A stretch of DNA of 44,006 bases from an uncultured Acidimicrobiales bacterium (GTDB lineage Bacteria; Actinomycetota; Acidimicrobiia; Acidimicrobiales; Poriferisodalaceae): contig CAJQGN010000099.1 in assembly GCA_905477545.1 (NCBI GenBank), positions 1 to 44,006 of the forward strand, in the 5' to 3' direction. The first letter of the stretch is position 1; each line of letters starts with the position of its first letter. Under the pieces are notes generated by a model. The model searched no databases. It saw only the letters and a list, made by a program, of their open reading frames with translations, and was not told the origin of the DNA. The position numbers and the translations under genes were made by a program. This document shows positions 24,022-33,015 of this stretch, one piece after another.

Positions 24022-24846
24022 ATGGAATCGCGCAGCTATGAGGAAAGACACGCTGATGCTCTGGAGGTCTTCGATGGTTTCATGGCTGGCTCTGTCCCTG
24101 ATCCTGAGAGAGGGGCTCGAGCGATGCGTCGCCGACACGGAGCTTTAGGTAGTTTCGCTTTCGACGTAGTTATGGGTGATGTTTGGGCTCGCCCTCAACT
24201 AAGTCGGCGAGATCGTAGCCTTATAGTGATCAGTGTTTTAGCCACGATAGGGAGCACGGAAGAGCTCTCAGTTCATACAATGATTGGCTTGAACCATGGC
24301 GTACAACGAAGCGAAATTGAAGAAGTCTTACTCCATGTTGCAGCTTACGCAGGCTTTCCAATGGCTATGCAGGCAACCCGAGTAGTCGAAGAACGTTTCC
24401 GAATCATAGATGGTGTTGAGCGTCTGCCCGAACGGAAGCCGAGCGCGTCATTAGGTGATCAGGAACGACGTCTACGAGCCCATGACGTGCGTAAAACGCT
24501 TACGGACGGACGCTGCTCAGAAAATTTAGACGATGACTACAAAAATTTTGTAGATCATTTAGGAGAAGTCGGGGCTATTGCATATAACTGGGCTTTCGGA
24601 GATGTCTGGTCTCGCGATGAGCTTCCTAGACGAGATCGTAGTCTCGTGGTTGTTTCGATTCTGACAGTTCTGAGCCGGATTGATGAACTTGCATTTCATA
24701 TCCCAGCTGCTTTGAATCACGGGCTTTCACGAGTGGAAGTTGAGGAGATAATGGTTCAAATGACTATCTACGGTGGTGTGCCAAAGGCCGTTGAAGGGGT
24801 CCTGGCAATGAAGAAAGCCTATTCTAAAATTGATGCTCGGAGTTAA
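24022..24846 (+). CDS. Tandem carboxymuconolactone decarboxylase-domain protein
   Basis: 274 residues with two CMD units, each about 110 residues. Unit 1 contains RDRSLIVISVLATIGSTEELSVH then LNHGVQRSEIEEVLLH; unit 2 contains RDRSLVVVSILTVLSRIDELAFH then LNHGLSRVEVEEIMVQ. Both keep the ELxxH and LNHG patterns of gamma-carboxymuconolactone decarboxylase and neither has the CxxC of peroxidase members. Decarboxylase or lactone chemistry is therefore plausible. The two-unit architecture is an internal duplication, which gives in one chain what is usually a homo-oligomer interface. It is convergent with an enoyl-CoA hydratase. Confidence 0.82.
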   Translation: MESRSYEERHADALEVFDGFMAGSVPDPERGARAMRRRHGALGSFAFDVVMGDVWARPQLSRRDRSLIVISVLATIGSTEELSVHTMIGLNHGVQRSEIEEVLLHVAAYAGFPMAMQATRVVEERFRIIDGVERLPERKPSASLGDQERRLRAHDVRKTLTDGRCSENLDDDYKNFVDHLGEVGAIAYNWAFGDVWSRDELPRRDRSLVVVSILTVLSRIDELAFHIPAALNHGLSRVEVEEIMVQMTIYGGVPKAVEGVLAMKKAYSKIDARS

Positions 24847-24856
24847 CTGGGCTTTT

Positions 24857-25639
24857 CTAGCTACTACCGAAACTACCAAATCGAGCTTTCGCCTCATCAC
24901 TTCTCATCGCTAGAGCAGAGGCATCTCCATCGAACTCTGATATGTCTCCAAGCCGACTGACTTGCGCGTAACCGCGCATCTGATACTTAGCCATATGAAC
25001 GGAAAGCGGAGGCAATGCTAGGCATCGCTTCACCCATTCGCTCACTAGTTCGTCAAGTAGATCTTCGTCTACAGCAACTTCATGAATTAATCCCCATTCC
25101 TTGGCCAACTCTCCATCTATACGTTCGGCTAACATGACCATCTGTCGAGCCCTAGATGCACCAACTTCGCTAATCAACCGAGGAGTAGCTCCCCACGGTA
25201 ACGGAACTCCCAGCTCCACCTCAGGAACATAAAAAGCGGTGTTAGCCGTTGCCAATCTGAAATCACAAGACGTAGAGAAGCAACAACCTCCGCCAACTGC
25301 GTGCCCATGGACTCGTGCGATCGTCACCACTTCGCAATCTTCGATAGCTCTTACTGCTCGCCGTCCAAGCTGACCTCTGTAACGAGCTTCAACGTCGTTA
25401 GATGCTGCCGTTGAAGTTTCTTTTCTGTCTGCGCCCGCACAAAATGACTTGCCTCGCCCTCCAAGGACAGCCACCCGAAACTCTGTTTGAGCATTAAGAG
25501 CCAGGAAAATATCGCCAACCTCTTTAATCATTTGCTGATTATGTGCGTTTCTTGACTCTGGGCGGTTGAGCCAGATTCGAAGGACTTCACCGTTAGGCTC
25601 GAATTCTAAGGTTTCATAATCTGTCAGGCGTAAGGACAT
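24857..25639 (-). CDS. Enoyl-CoA hydratase/isomerase family protein
   Basis: 260 residues, normal crotonase length. The first oxyanion motif KSFCAGADRKE and the second GHAVGGGCCFSTSCDFRLA are both intact. PEVELGVPLPWGATPRL keeps the first catalytic Glu, while the second position is not Glu (ASRARQMVML). A hydratase or isomerase of CoA esters is likely. It is not in an obvious operon: the MFS gene upstream ends 48 nt away on the same strand. The ribosome site before ATG 25639 is weak. Confidence 0.87.
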   Translation of the reverse strand: MSLRLTDYETLEFEPNGEVLRIWLNRPESRNAHNQQMIKEVGDIFLALNAQTEFRVAVLGGRGKSFCAGADRKETSTAASNDVEARYRGQLGRRAVRAIEDCEVVTIARVHGHAVGGGCCFSTSCDFRLATANTAFYVPEVELGVPLPWGATPRLISEVGASRARQMVMLAERIDGELAKEWGLIHEVAVDEDLLDELVSEWVKRCLALPPLSVHMAKYQMRGYAQVSRLGDISEFDGDASALAMRSDEAKARFGSFGSS

Positions 25640-25687
25640 GGACCATATTCTGCCCGAAAAATTTTCTCATCACAGAAATAAACTCTT

Positions 25688-27133
25688 CTAACTTGAGCGA
25701 CGTCCTGTGAATATAGGAGCTATGTAGCCTAATGCTGCTATTGAGGCACCAAAGATAAACGTTGCACGAAGACGTCCAATAGATGGGTCGCTGCCAGCTA
25801 TGGCGAGCATTGATTGAATCCCCAAAATCATTCCAATAAACATAACCGTCTGGTTCATTCCATTGGCAATTCCCAAATCCTGATCCTCTACAGAATTCGC
25901 CACAAGTGTTTGATAGGCAGGTGTCCCGATCCCAGCAGAAACACCTGAAAGCATAAGACCAATCATCAATATTGCTAAGCCAACACCTCCTGGCTTGCTA
26001 CCTAGCGCGAAAGCTACCATGGATCCGATCATAGCTGTGGTTCCAAAATACATTGGCTTCTGTGCCCCAACGCGCGTGACCAGGTAACCGCCCATTGGAG
26101 AAGCCAGTGCGAAGACACCTGGACGCGGAACCATCAGCATTGCGGCGGCCCCCACGGAATAACCATAAGGACCCTGCAGCACGCCAGGAATTACTATGAA
26201 CGCACCCATATAAGCAAACTGGTTGCAAGCCGCCGAAAGAAGCGGAAGGGAAAAGCTTCGTTTCTGAAACAAGCGCATATCGAGCAATGGGCTTGCTATT
26301 TGCTTTTCCCAACGTACGAACACCCAGAACAGGACAAAACTTCCAACTAGCATCGCTAGCAAAGTAGGGTCGCTGGCGACTTGACGGTCGTTCCCGAGAA
26401 GCACGGGTACACGAGTGATTGCTAACAAAACCAATAGCGTTGCGATAGCAAGGAGGAAAGTTCCAAGCCAATCGATCTTCGCTCGTAACCCCTTCGGGAT
26501 GGGTTTCACCACTATCAAGGCTGCAAGCGCAGCGGCGGTGCTGATTGCCCCGAAAACCAGAAAAACTGCTCTCCACCCAAACAGATTTAAGAGCGGTCCT
26601 CCGGCGACGACTCCGATTGTTGGAGCTCCAGTCATGGCGAACTGAAACCAGCCAACTGCTTTTGCCCGTTCAGCAGAACCGAAAGCGTGCATCAACAGAG
26701 CTATCCCTGTTGGCATCATGAGCGCTCCGCTTAGCCCAAACAGAACGCGTATTAAAATAAACGTCCCGATACTCCAAACCCAGTAGGTAGCTACCATTGT
26801 GATTGTCATTCCAATCACGCCAATAAGGAATATGCGGCGATGGCCGTAGATATCTCCCAGTTTTCCACCTGCCGGAGTAGCAATTGCCATTGCCAACATG
26901 AGCCCAGTGAGGATCCACCCAGCATTTGTGACCGTAGTATCGAGGTCCTCAGCGATTGTCGGCAAAGCAGCGGTAACCAGCGTCATCAGCGAGCCGAAAC
27001 CCAAGACAGCAAAGGCTATTACCCAGAGAAGTTTCCGTCGATAAGTTAGTGATTGAGGAACAATACTCGGTGCACTATTAGCCGGATAAACCTGCCATAC
27101 CGTTGGAGCACAAATACCATTAGTGACAGTCAC
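25688..27133 (-). CDS. MFS transporter, DHA2-like drug/solute antiporter
   Basis: 481 residues with about 14 hydrophobic segments, the DHA2 layout. Signatures are PTIAEDLDTTVTNAGWILTGLMLAMA in the first two helices and GKLGDIYGHRRIFLIG, the MFS A-motif loop between helices 2 and 3. The C-motif region (MTGAPTIGVVAGGPLL, helix 5) is typical of antiporters. It acts in the inner membrane, probably exporting a small molecule by proton exchange. The start is GTG 27133 with no Shine-Dalgarno but a -10-like box just upstream. Substrate unknown. Confidence 0.88.
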   Translation of the reverse strand: MTVTNGICAPTVWQVYPANSAPSIVPQSLTYRRKLLWVIAFAVLGFGSLMTLVTAALPTIAEDLDTTVTNAGWILTGLMLAMAIATPAGGKLGDIYGHRRIFLIGVIGMTITMVATYWVWSIGTFILIRVLFGLSGALMMPTGIALLMHAFGSAERAKAVGWFQFAMTGAPTIGVVAGGPLLNLFGWRAVFLVFGAISTAAALAALIVVKPIPKGLRAKIDWLGTFLLAIATLLVLLAITRVPVLLGNDRQVASDPTLLAMLVGSFVLFWVFVRWEKQIASPLLDMRLFQKRSFSLPLLSAACNQFAYMGAFIVIPGVLQGPYGYSVGAAAMLMVPRPGVFALASPMGGYLVTRVGAQKPMYFGTTAMIGSMVAFALGSKPGGVGLAILMIGLMLSGVSAGIGTPAYQTLVANSVEDQDLGIANGMNQTVMFIGMILGIQSMLAIAGSDPSIGRLRATFIFGASIAALGYIAPIFTGRRSS

Positions 27134-27142
27134 TGATTACAT

Positions 27143-27148
27143 ATCATA
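27143..27148 (-). promoter_or_regulatory. Possible -10 box for the MFS gene
   Basis: On the minus strand TATGAT (five of six matches to TATAAT) lies 9 nt before GTG 27133, giving a leader of a few bases or none. No good -35 was seen. Confidence 0.4.
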
Positions 27149-27221
27149 CTGCTTTTTCTACCCTATTTTAGATTTTCAGACATTACGGGAATTTAAATTA
27201 CTCTTAATTTTTTGAAAAAAC

Positions 27222-28046
27222 TTATCGAGTCAATTCTTGGGTCTCAATCATGCTTTGATGCTGCCGCATGGTTACGGCAGCCATTTCTGGATGAGTAAGT
27301 ATCCAGAATTTAGAGTTCAGCACGGCGTCTAGAACCATGGGCCCTACTTCAGCTGGGTCCATACCTTCAGCTAACGTCCTGGTGAGGAAGTTCCAAAATT
27401 TGTCGCCCTGCTCAGAAGCAACATGGTTTGCGGCATCATCTTGTTCTCGATTTCGCTCACTATCAACAATGTTGGTATTGATTGGTCCTGGACAGAGCAC
27501 TGAGGCATGAACGTTTGAATTCTGCCAGCGTAAATCCCGTTCGAGCGAAGTCATCAACGCGACCACTCCATGTTTAGCTACGTTGTAGGCTCCGAGAGAC
27601 GCTCCCGCGTAAAGTCCAGCCATAGAGGCAGTCGAATTTATGTGGCCTTCGCCTTGTTTTTCCATGATCGGCAAAAAGGTTTCGACTCCATATATCGGCC
27701 CCCATAGATCGATGCCTAGAGTCCATTTCCAGTCCGCCATGGAAGTTCCACCGACTGGCGCTCCAAGTCCTACTCCTGCGTTATTGCATAGAACGTGCGC
27801 TGCACCGAAATGACTAAGTGTTCTATCGGCAAGGTTCTTAACTTCTTCTAGCTTCGAAACGTCGGTTAATACTCCTATGGCCTCATGTCCGCCGCTATTT
27901 AAGTCCCTAACTACCTCATCGAGTGGTTCAGCTTCAATATCGGCAAGAACAATCTTCATGCCCGCTCGAGCAAAGGTACTTGCCATAGCCAGTCCCATTC
28001 CGCTAGCTGCTCCCGTCACCACGGCGACCTTGCCTGCAACGTCCAT
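27222..28046 (-). CDS. SDR family NAD(P)-dependent oxidoreductase
   Basis: 274 residues. The cofactor motif TGAASGMG is near residue 12, ADIEAEPLDE follows beta-2 (acidic residue, NAD preference), and NNAG, the STASMAGL strand and YNVAK are intact. It lacks the C-terminal DGG and ends with a helix-rich segment (WILTHPEMAAVTMRQH), as in SDRs acting on cyclic or larger alcohols. ATG 28046 has GGGGAG about 8 nt upstream. It follows the zinc alcohol dehydrogenase by 24 nt on the same strand, probably one operon. Confidence 0.88.
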   Translation of the reverse strand: MDVAGKVAVVTGAASGMGLAMASTFARAGMKIVLADIEAEPLDEVVRDLNSGGHEAIGVLTDVSKLEEVKNLADRTLSHFGAAHVLCNNAGVGLGAPVGGTSMADWKWTLGIDLWGPIYGVETFLPIMEKQGEGHINSTASMAGLYAGASLGAYNVAKHGVVALMTSLERDLRWQNSNVHASVLCPGPINTNIVDSERNREQDDAANHVASEQGDKFWNFLTRTLAEGMDPAEVGPMVLDAVLNSKFWILTHPEMAAVTMRQHQSMIETQELTR

Positions 28047-28070
28047 TAGTTATTCTCCCCAGAAATTTCC

Positions 28071-29162
28071 TTAGCCGAAATCTACGACTGTTCGGGCTCC
28101 CACTCGCTGTCGCATTTGCTCATATCCTTCATTGATTTGGTCAAGCTTAATGTGGCTGGAAATCATTTCGTCCAGCATTAAACGACCATCTAAATACATG
28201 TCGACGTATCTAGGCATATCCACTCGGAAAGAGTTTGATCCCATCATGGAGCCTTGTAGTCGCTTTTCCATCATGAAGACTTCGTGTCCTGGGATTTCAA
28301 TTTTTTCGCCAAGCGGCATCATTCCAACAATAACTGTTGTCCCGCCAACTTTAGATGCTGACCATGCTTGTTCACATGTAGCTTTGAGACCTATGCACTC
28401 GAATGCATAGTCGACTCCGCCGCCAGTCATTTCGTGGATAGTCATTACCGCGTCAGTCTCAGCGCCATTTACGGTGTCTGTAGCTCCCACTGCTCGAGCT
28501 GTCTCAAGTTTGTCATCAGTAACATCCACTGAAATTATTCTTCCGGCACCCGCAATTCTTGCTCCTTGGACAGCAGATAGTCCAATGCCGCCGGCACCAA
28601 AAACAGCTACCGTTGACCCCGGCTCGATTCGTGCTGTCTTGAACACAGCGCCGACACCGGTCGTCACGCCACAACCGATTAGTGCTGCGCGATCTAGCGG
28701 CATATCTGAACGGATTTTAACTACAGCGTTTTGATGAATTAGCATTTCTTCAGCGAATCCGCCGAGACGGGCAAATTGATCGACCGGTGTGCCATCCGGC
28801 TTACTCAGCCTTGGCGTAGCTCCCTTAGGGCGGGACACGGCACCATTATTTCGGCAGAGATTAGGTCGGCCAGTGAGACAAAGATTGCAATTTCCGCAGA
28901 ACACGGAGAGACAAGTAATTACATGGTCACCGGGTTTTACGTAAGAGACATCCTTACCTACAGCTTGGACTATTCCAGCGCTTTCATGTCCCATAACCGA
29001 GGGCACTGCCCCCGGCCAAGATGCATCCATAAAATGAAGGTCACTGTGACATAAACCAGCGTTCACTACCTGAACGAGAACTTCGTTGGCTTCGGGCTTA
29101 TCAATTGAAATATCTTCGATTACTAGATCGCCCGGTATTTGGTTAAGAACTGCAGCCTTCAT
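28071..29162 (-). CDS. Zinc-dependent alcohol dehydrogenase
   Basis: 363 residues of the medium-chain, class III-like alcohol dehydrogenases. Catalytic zinc ligands are C38 (GLCHSDLH) and H59 (GHESAG); structural zinc ligands are C89, C92, C95 and C103 (FCGNCNLCLTGRPNLC). The Rossmann motif is VFGAGGIGLSAVQGARIAGA with VDVTD after beta-2, indicating NAD. Oxidation of an alcohol to an aldehyde is expected; the close resemblance to class III-type enzymes leaves formaldehyde or other thiol adducts possible. GAGAGGG lies 10 nt before ATG 29162. The SDR downstream may act on the product. Confidence 0.9.
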   Translation of the reverse strand: MKAAVLNQIPGDLVIEDISIDKPEANEVLVQVVNAGLCHSDLHFMDASWPGAVPSVMGHESAGIVQAVGKDVSYVKPGDHVITCLSVFCGNCNLCLTGRPNLCRNNGAVSRPKGATPRLSKPDGTPVDQFARLGGFAEEMLIHQNAVVKIRSDMPLDRAALIGCGVTTGVGAVFKTARIEPGSTVAVFGAGGIGLSAVQGARIAGAGRIISVDVTDDKLETARAVGATDTVNGAETDAVMTIHEMTGGGVDYAFECIGLKATCEQAWSASKVGGTTVIVGMMPLGEKIEIPGHEVFMMEKRLQGSMMGSNSFRVDMPRYVDMYLDGRLMLDEMISSHIKLDQINEGYEQMRQRVGARTVVDFG

Positions 29163-29422
29163 TGTTGGTATGCCCTCTCAAAAGTCTTCCTCTAAAGTCC
29201 AAAGCGTAGTCATTCCAGCCTGTCCTCGCAGCCTGTCTGCCATCTTTCTTTCGAAGAGAGCGACACCTGTTTCAACTTGCTCATCGTATACCTTTCAAAA
29301 AATGCGGCCACTTAGGTTTGATTTCGATTCACATATCTATCTCTTAGCCAAGAATTGAGTCGGGTTGTCTCTCTTGTCCGCATCTTCTGACATTATGACT
29401 TTTCAGAATATATGTAACTTGT
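29163..29422. other. Longest gap (260 nt), no confident gene
   Basis: Between the alcohol dehydrogenase and an MFS gene, both on minus. It holds the ribosome site of the former and a 39-codon open frame on minus (29178-29294) reading VYDEQVETGVALFERKMADR and onward to LWTLEEDF. A start at ATG 29243 would give 21 residues. I see no recognised family, so it is a possible remnant or leader peptide. Confidence 0.4.
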
Positions 29423-30673
29423 CTAGACGCTGCGTCTCATTCTTAGGACTTCCGGATGACTGACTAGCCAAAGGATCATAAGGCAAAGACCGGTCGTTGA
29501 CATTACGGCTACCCCGGAACGGATACCTACTTGCTCCGAGATCTCACCCAAGGCGTATGCCCCGATAGGCAATGCTCCTATACCCGTGCTTAAGAGACCC
29601 ATTGCTCGGCCTCTCATTTTTTCATCGACGGCCACCAGGACAAGCGTTGATTGTGTTGCACCGAAGAAGCCACTTCCGCAAGTTGCCAAAAAGAGAGCAC
29701 CAGCAACCGCTAGCAATGAATTTCCTAGGGCAAATGGTATGAGCAGAACCATACCGAACATTGCCCCACAGACATACGAAAGCCCTCGACGTTCAGGCGA
29801 CCACCACCCCAGAATTGCCGAGCCGACCATCATCCCGAATCCAGACATAGAAGCTATTAAGCCAATCTCAGTTGGCGAAGCATTTAAATCTGCTCCGATT
29901 CTTTGCACAGCCGGAAAGTAAGCAAAGAAAAAAAAATTCGTTAAGACAGTAACGCCAATGATGCTTCTCAAGCCTCTGTTACTTTTAGCAAGCCCCACTG
30001 CTTCACGTAATTCAGCTAATGGAGATGGTCTCTCGATTTTAGAAACTATTGGCCGTAACTCTGCGTCAGGCATAAAGCCCAGAGATACGAGGCCTAACAG
30101 GAGGAAGAACGCAACCATCAGAAAAGCGGCACCGACGCCGAAGTTTTGGGCGACTACACCCCCAATTAAATTTCCGACTGCAGCACCAGAAGCTAAGGCA
30201 ATACTTTCAAAGGCCATAGCGCTATCTATATTATTTGGGCCTACAACATCCAACACTAAAGACCGGCGACTGGTCATATCTCCAACCCATCCAATTCCAG
30301 CAATTATCAGGAATGGATAAACCACCCAGAGGCGTAATTCACCTAGCATTTCGAGTCCACCAACTAGAATCACCGCAGGGATTAAAGCAAGCAGCTGCAT
30401 ACGGATGGTCGTAAGCCGGTTAAATCTATCCGCAATTACCCCTCCTACTACTCCACCTAGAAGCAGTGGCGCCCACATTGCTGTGCCTGTTAGCTGAACC
30501 ATTCTTGGAGAGTCGGTCAGTTCGTTAACATGGTAAGCGGCCAAAAAAGCTATGGCCCAACGACCCCAATGCCAACAGACACCAGTTATCCAAAGCGGCA
30601 GAAACCCGGGAACGTTAAACACAGTGCTTTTGCCACGGAATTTAGACATCCTCAGCATTCTAGAACCGATCAC
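29423..30673 (-). CDS. MFS transporter (EntS-like 12-helix type)
   Basis: 416 residues with about 12 hydrophobic segments and the layout of MFS_3 exporters: FLPLWITGVCWHWGRWAIAFLAAYHV in helix 1 and GGVIADRFNRLTTIRMQLL as A-motif loop after helix 2. The MGLLSTGIGALPIGAYALGEISEQVG segment is typical near the end. It is an inner-membrane exporter or importer of unknown substrate. GTG 30673 is the longest start; ATG 30658 and ATG 30649 (MSKFRGKSTVF) are nearby in-frame alternatives and 30649 fits the family best. It is divergent from the dehydrogenase at 30833. Confidence 0.84.
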   Translation of the reverse strand: MIGSRMLRMSKFRGKSTVFNVPGFLPLWITGVCWHWGRWAIAFLAAYHVNELTDSPRMVQLTGTAMWAPLLLGGVVGGVIADRFNRLTTIRMQLLALIPAVILVGGLEMLGELRLWVVYPFLIIAGIGWVGDMTSRRSLVLDVVGPNNIDSAMAFESIALASGAAVGNLIGGVVAQNFGVGAAFLMVAFFLLLGLVSLGFMPDAELRPIVSKIERPSPLAELREAVGLAKSNRGLRSIIGVTVLTNFFFFAYFPAVQRIGADLNASPTEIGLIASMSGFGMMVGSAILGWWSPERRGLSYVCGAMFGMVLLIPFALGNSLLAVAGALFLATCGSGFFGATQSTLVLVAVDEKMRGRAMGLLSTGIGALPIGAYALGEISEQVGIRSGVAVMSTTGLCLMILWLVSHPEVLRMRRSV

Positions 30674-30710
30674 CAGATGGGGATCCTCGTCTTTGGTGTG
30701 ATTGTGCTCA

Positions 30711-30720
30711 ACACGCGTGT
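30711..30720. promoter_or_regulatory. Perfect 10-bp palindrome, possible operator
   Basis: ACACGCGTGT lies between divergent genes and 17 nt upstream of a -10-like TAAAAT (30738-30743), so it would overlap the -35 region of the rightward promoter. Confidence 0.3.
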
Positions 30721-30737
30721 GATCCCGCAGGTCCTCA

Positions 30738-30743
30738 TAAAAT
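30738..30743 (+). promoter_or_regulatory. Possible -10 box, rightward dehydrogenase operon
   Basis: TAAAAT (five of six matches to TATAAT). A transcript would begin near 30750, ahead of both candidate starts (30758 and 30833). No clear -35. Confidence 0.3.
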
Positions 30744-30832
30744 AGTGTTCGATTCTGATGACAAACGGCAAAGATACGTTACTTGAATGTGGGTTTGGTT
30801 ATATCTTGCAGCAACTAACCAGTTGGAAACAA

Positions 30833-31888
30833 ATGACCTTAAAAGATTCATTAACCGTTTGCGTCATCCCAGGAGACGATGCTGCGCCTGAGGCGATGGC
30901 TGCAACTCTTCGAGTTCTCAAGTCTCTCGATGTCGCTATTAGCTGGGATTGTCTGCCGGAAGGTAGCGAATTATTAGAACTTGATTCAAATGACCGTGAG
31001 AAGTTTGTTATAGAACGAATAAATGCAGCGTCAACGGTCTTGTTTGGTGCTACGAACGGAGTGACTCCCGGAGCCCGTTACATGCGTTGGGGCAAATCAA
31101 CATACGCAAATGTTCGTCCGATTAAATGGCTTCCGGGCTTCAATAGCCCACTTCACTCACCAGCGGGGATTGACTATGTTATTGTCCGAGAAAATTTAGA
31201 GGACATGTATGTTGGCATCATGGGGCCTGCCTCAAAATTATTGGAGGCCAATCTAACAGACCCTCGGTCGCACGTTCCGGAAGATACAGCCGATGGTCGA
31301 TTTGCCGCCAAAATTATTACCCGTTCTGGCACCGAGCGAGTAACTCGTTTCGCCTGTGAGTTAGCTACGCAAAGACAAAACAAAATTACAGTATCTGCTA
31401 AAACTAATATGTTGCCAGCGACTGATAAATGGTTCTGTGAGATAGCCAAAGAGATCGTCCAGGAGTATCCACATTTGCATTACGAAGAATTTATTATCGA
31501 TGATTTAGCGCATCGTCTAGTTATGCGACCAGATGAACTTGACGTAGTTCTTCTGCCGAATTTGTATGGCGACATCCTGTCAGATCAAGGAGCTGGGACT
31601 ATCGGTGGTTTAGGTCTCGCTCCATCAGGTTGCTACGGAGCTGATTTCGCATATTTTGAGCCCGCTCATGGGACAGCTCCAGATATTTCTGGGCTCGGGG
31701 TAATAAACCCAACTGCAACTTTATTGTCAGCTACATTAATGTTCCGGCATTTAGGGCTTTTTTCAGCAGCCAATCGATTAGACAATGCAATCAGACGGGT
31801 TTATACAATTGGGAAAGAACTTACCCAAGATCAAGGTGGAGATAGCACCACCGAAGAGTTTGCGGATGCCGTGATAGGAGAACTGTGA
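30833..31888 (+). CDS. Isocitrate/isopropylmalate dehydrogenase family protein
   Basis: 351 residues of the beta-decarboxylating dehydrogenase family, which oxidises and decarboxylates 2-hydroxy acids with NAD(P). Landmarks are VIPGDDAAPEAM, IDYVIVRENLEDMYVG (the family signature with Arg and Glu), NLYGDILSDQGAGTIGGLGLAP with the metal-binding Asp residues, and FEPAHGTAPDISG, a typical cofactor loop. ATG 30833 has GGAAA about 4 nt upstream; ATG 30758 would add 25 residues that do not look like the family. It overlaps the next gene as GTGA. Members include tartrate, homoisocitrate and isopropylmalate dehydrogenases; substrate unresolved. Confidence 0.85.
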   Translation: MTLKDSLTVCVIPGDDAAPEAMAATLRVLKSLDVAISWDCLPEGSELLELDSNDREKFVIERINAASTVLFGATNGVTPGARYMRWGKSTYANVRPIKWLPGFNSPLHSPAGIDYVIVRENLEDMYVGIMGPASKLLEANLTDPRSHVPEDTADGRFAAKIITRSGTERVTRFACELATQRQNKITVSAKTNMLPATDKWFCEIAKEIVQEYPHLHYEEFIIDDLAHRLVMRPDELDVVLLPNLYGDILSDQGAGTIGGLGLAPSGCYGADFAYFEPAHGTAPDISGLGVINPTATLLSATLMFRHLGLFSAANRLDNAIRRVYTIGKELTQDQGGDSTTEEFADAVIGEL

Positions 31889-33000
31889 GTAACGAGAGCC
31901 ATTCACCTCGGGGTATACCCGATGATCGCCCATCTGCTGGGCAATCAGAGAAGCCTTTGTCATTCAAACTGAAAGAATTAAGACCATGGGGTATCGCTGC
32001 TTATATTGCGGCGGGTATGAGTTTAAGAGATGCTGAAACCGTCGTTGATAACCAGCTTTGGTCTGATACTCGCGGCGTCGACACTCATGGGTTTCAGAGA
32101 CTCAGTTGGTACATCGACTGGTTTCGCGATGGCTCTACAGATCCTAAAGCCCAGATGGAAATAATCCAGGAAACTCCTGCAGTGGTTGTAGCGGATGGGC
32201 ATCATGGTTTAGGTCAACTAGTGATCAGCAGATTCATGGAACACCTGATTGAAGTAGCTAAAACTAGCGGACTTGTAGCCGGTGTAATTCGCAACTCAAA
32301 TGACTGGGGTTGCGGAGCTAACTATCCATACAGTGCTGCTCAGGCAGGCTTTGTTTGTTATGGGACCACTACGAGTGTCCCGAATTTAGCTCCATTCGGA
32401 AGTCGTAGAAAACTTTTTGGTAATAACCCGATTGTTTGGACTTTTCCCCGGAGAGATGACGCTCCAATTGTTCTTGATATGGCGATGACCCCGGTTGCGC
32501 TCGGTAAGGTTCTCAGAGCTCGCGCCGAAGGAACTGAAATTCCCGAAGCCTGGGGATTTTTAGATAGAGATGGAAACCCTACGGTTAATCCAGACGTGGC
32601 AATGAAGGGTATAGTTCCGGCCATTGGAGGCTACAAAGGTATAGGAATGATAACTGCCTCGAATATTTTGGCGGGTATCTTGGCGGGTTCAAGCCACAGC
32701 GGAGATGTAGCTGTTGGCCACCGCGGACAATTTTTTCTGCTAATGGACCCAGCTATGTTCCGCGAGAAAGACAGCTACTTTAATGACATTGAAAATATGG
32801 TGGCTCAGATTCGAGCAGCTGGTGAGGAAGACAGTCTCCCCGGTCAACAAGTATTTCTACCAGGCGAAATAGAACAACAAACAATGGAGAGACATCGGGT
32901 CGAGGGTATTGTTTCCTACCCTGGATCAGTTGTTTCTTCATTGAATAAGGTCGGTATCACCTTAGGCGTTCCATTCAATTGCGAACCTATTTCTTCTTAG
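31885..33000 (+). CDS. Malate/L-lactate/ureidoglycolate dehydrogenase family protein (Ldh_2)
   Basis: 371 residues of the Ldh_2 (YlbC/ComC-like) family of NAD(P)-dependent 2-hydroxyacid dehydrogenases, unrelated to Rossmann-fold lactate dehydrogenase. Signatures are RGVDTHGFQRL near residue 65, VADGHHGLGQLV, VIRNSNDWGCGANYPYSAAQAGF, FGNNPIVWTFPR, VLDMAMT and KGIVPAIGGYKGIGM. The first 25 residues are variable and basic/Pro-rich. GTG 31885 overlaps the stop of the preceding dehydrogenase (GTGA), so the two are coupled; both act on 2-hydroxy/2-oxo acids, suggesting consecutive steps. It is convergent with a thiamine diphosphate enzyme 15 nt away. Confidence 0.87.
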   Translation: MSNESHSPRGIPDDRPSAGQSEKPLSFKLKELRPWGIAAYIAAGMSLRDAETVVDNQLWSDTRGVDTHGFQRLSWYIDWFRDGSTDPKAQMEIIQETPAVVVADGHHGLGQLVISRFMEHLIEVAKTSGLVAGVIRNSNDWGCGANYPYSAAQAGFVCYGTTTSVPNLAPFGSRRKLFGNNPIVWTFPRRDDAPIVLDMAMTPVALGKVLRARAEGTEIPEAWGFLDRDGNPTVNPDVAMKGIVPAIGGYKGIGMITASNILAGILAGSSHSGDVAVGHRGQFFLLMDPAMFREKDSYFNDIENMVAQIRAAGEEDSLPGQQVFLPGEIEQQTMERHRVEGIVSYPGSVVSSLNKVGITLGVPFNCEPISS

Positions 33001-33015
33001 ATAACTTTTTCATAT

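Noticed and set aside
27180-27230. A/T runs resembling a terminator after the MFS promoter region
   Set aside because: No GC-containing stem; only alternating T and A runs.
29295-29297. TGA upstream of the short minus frame as a second selenocysteine codon
   Set aside because: No hairpin follows it and the upstream frame is not protein-like.
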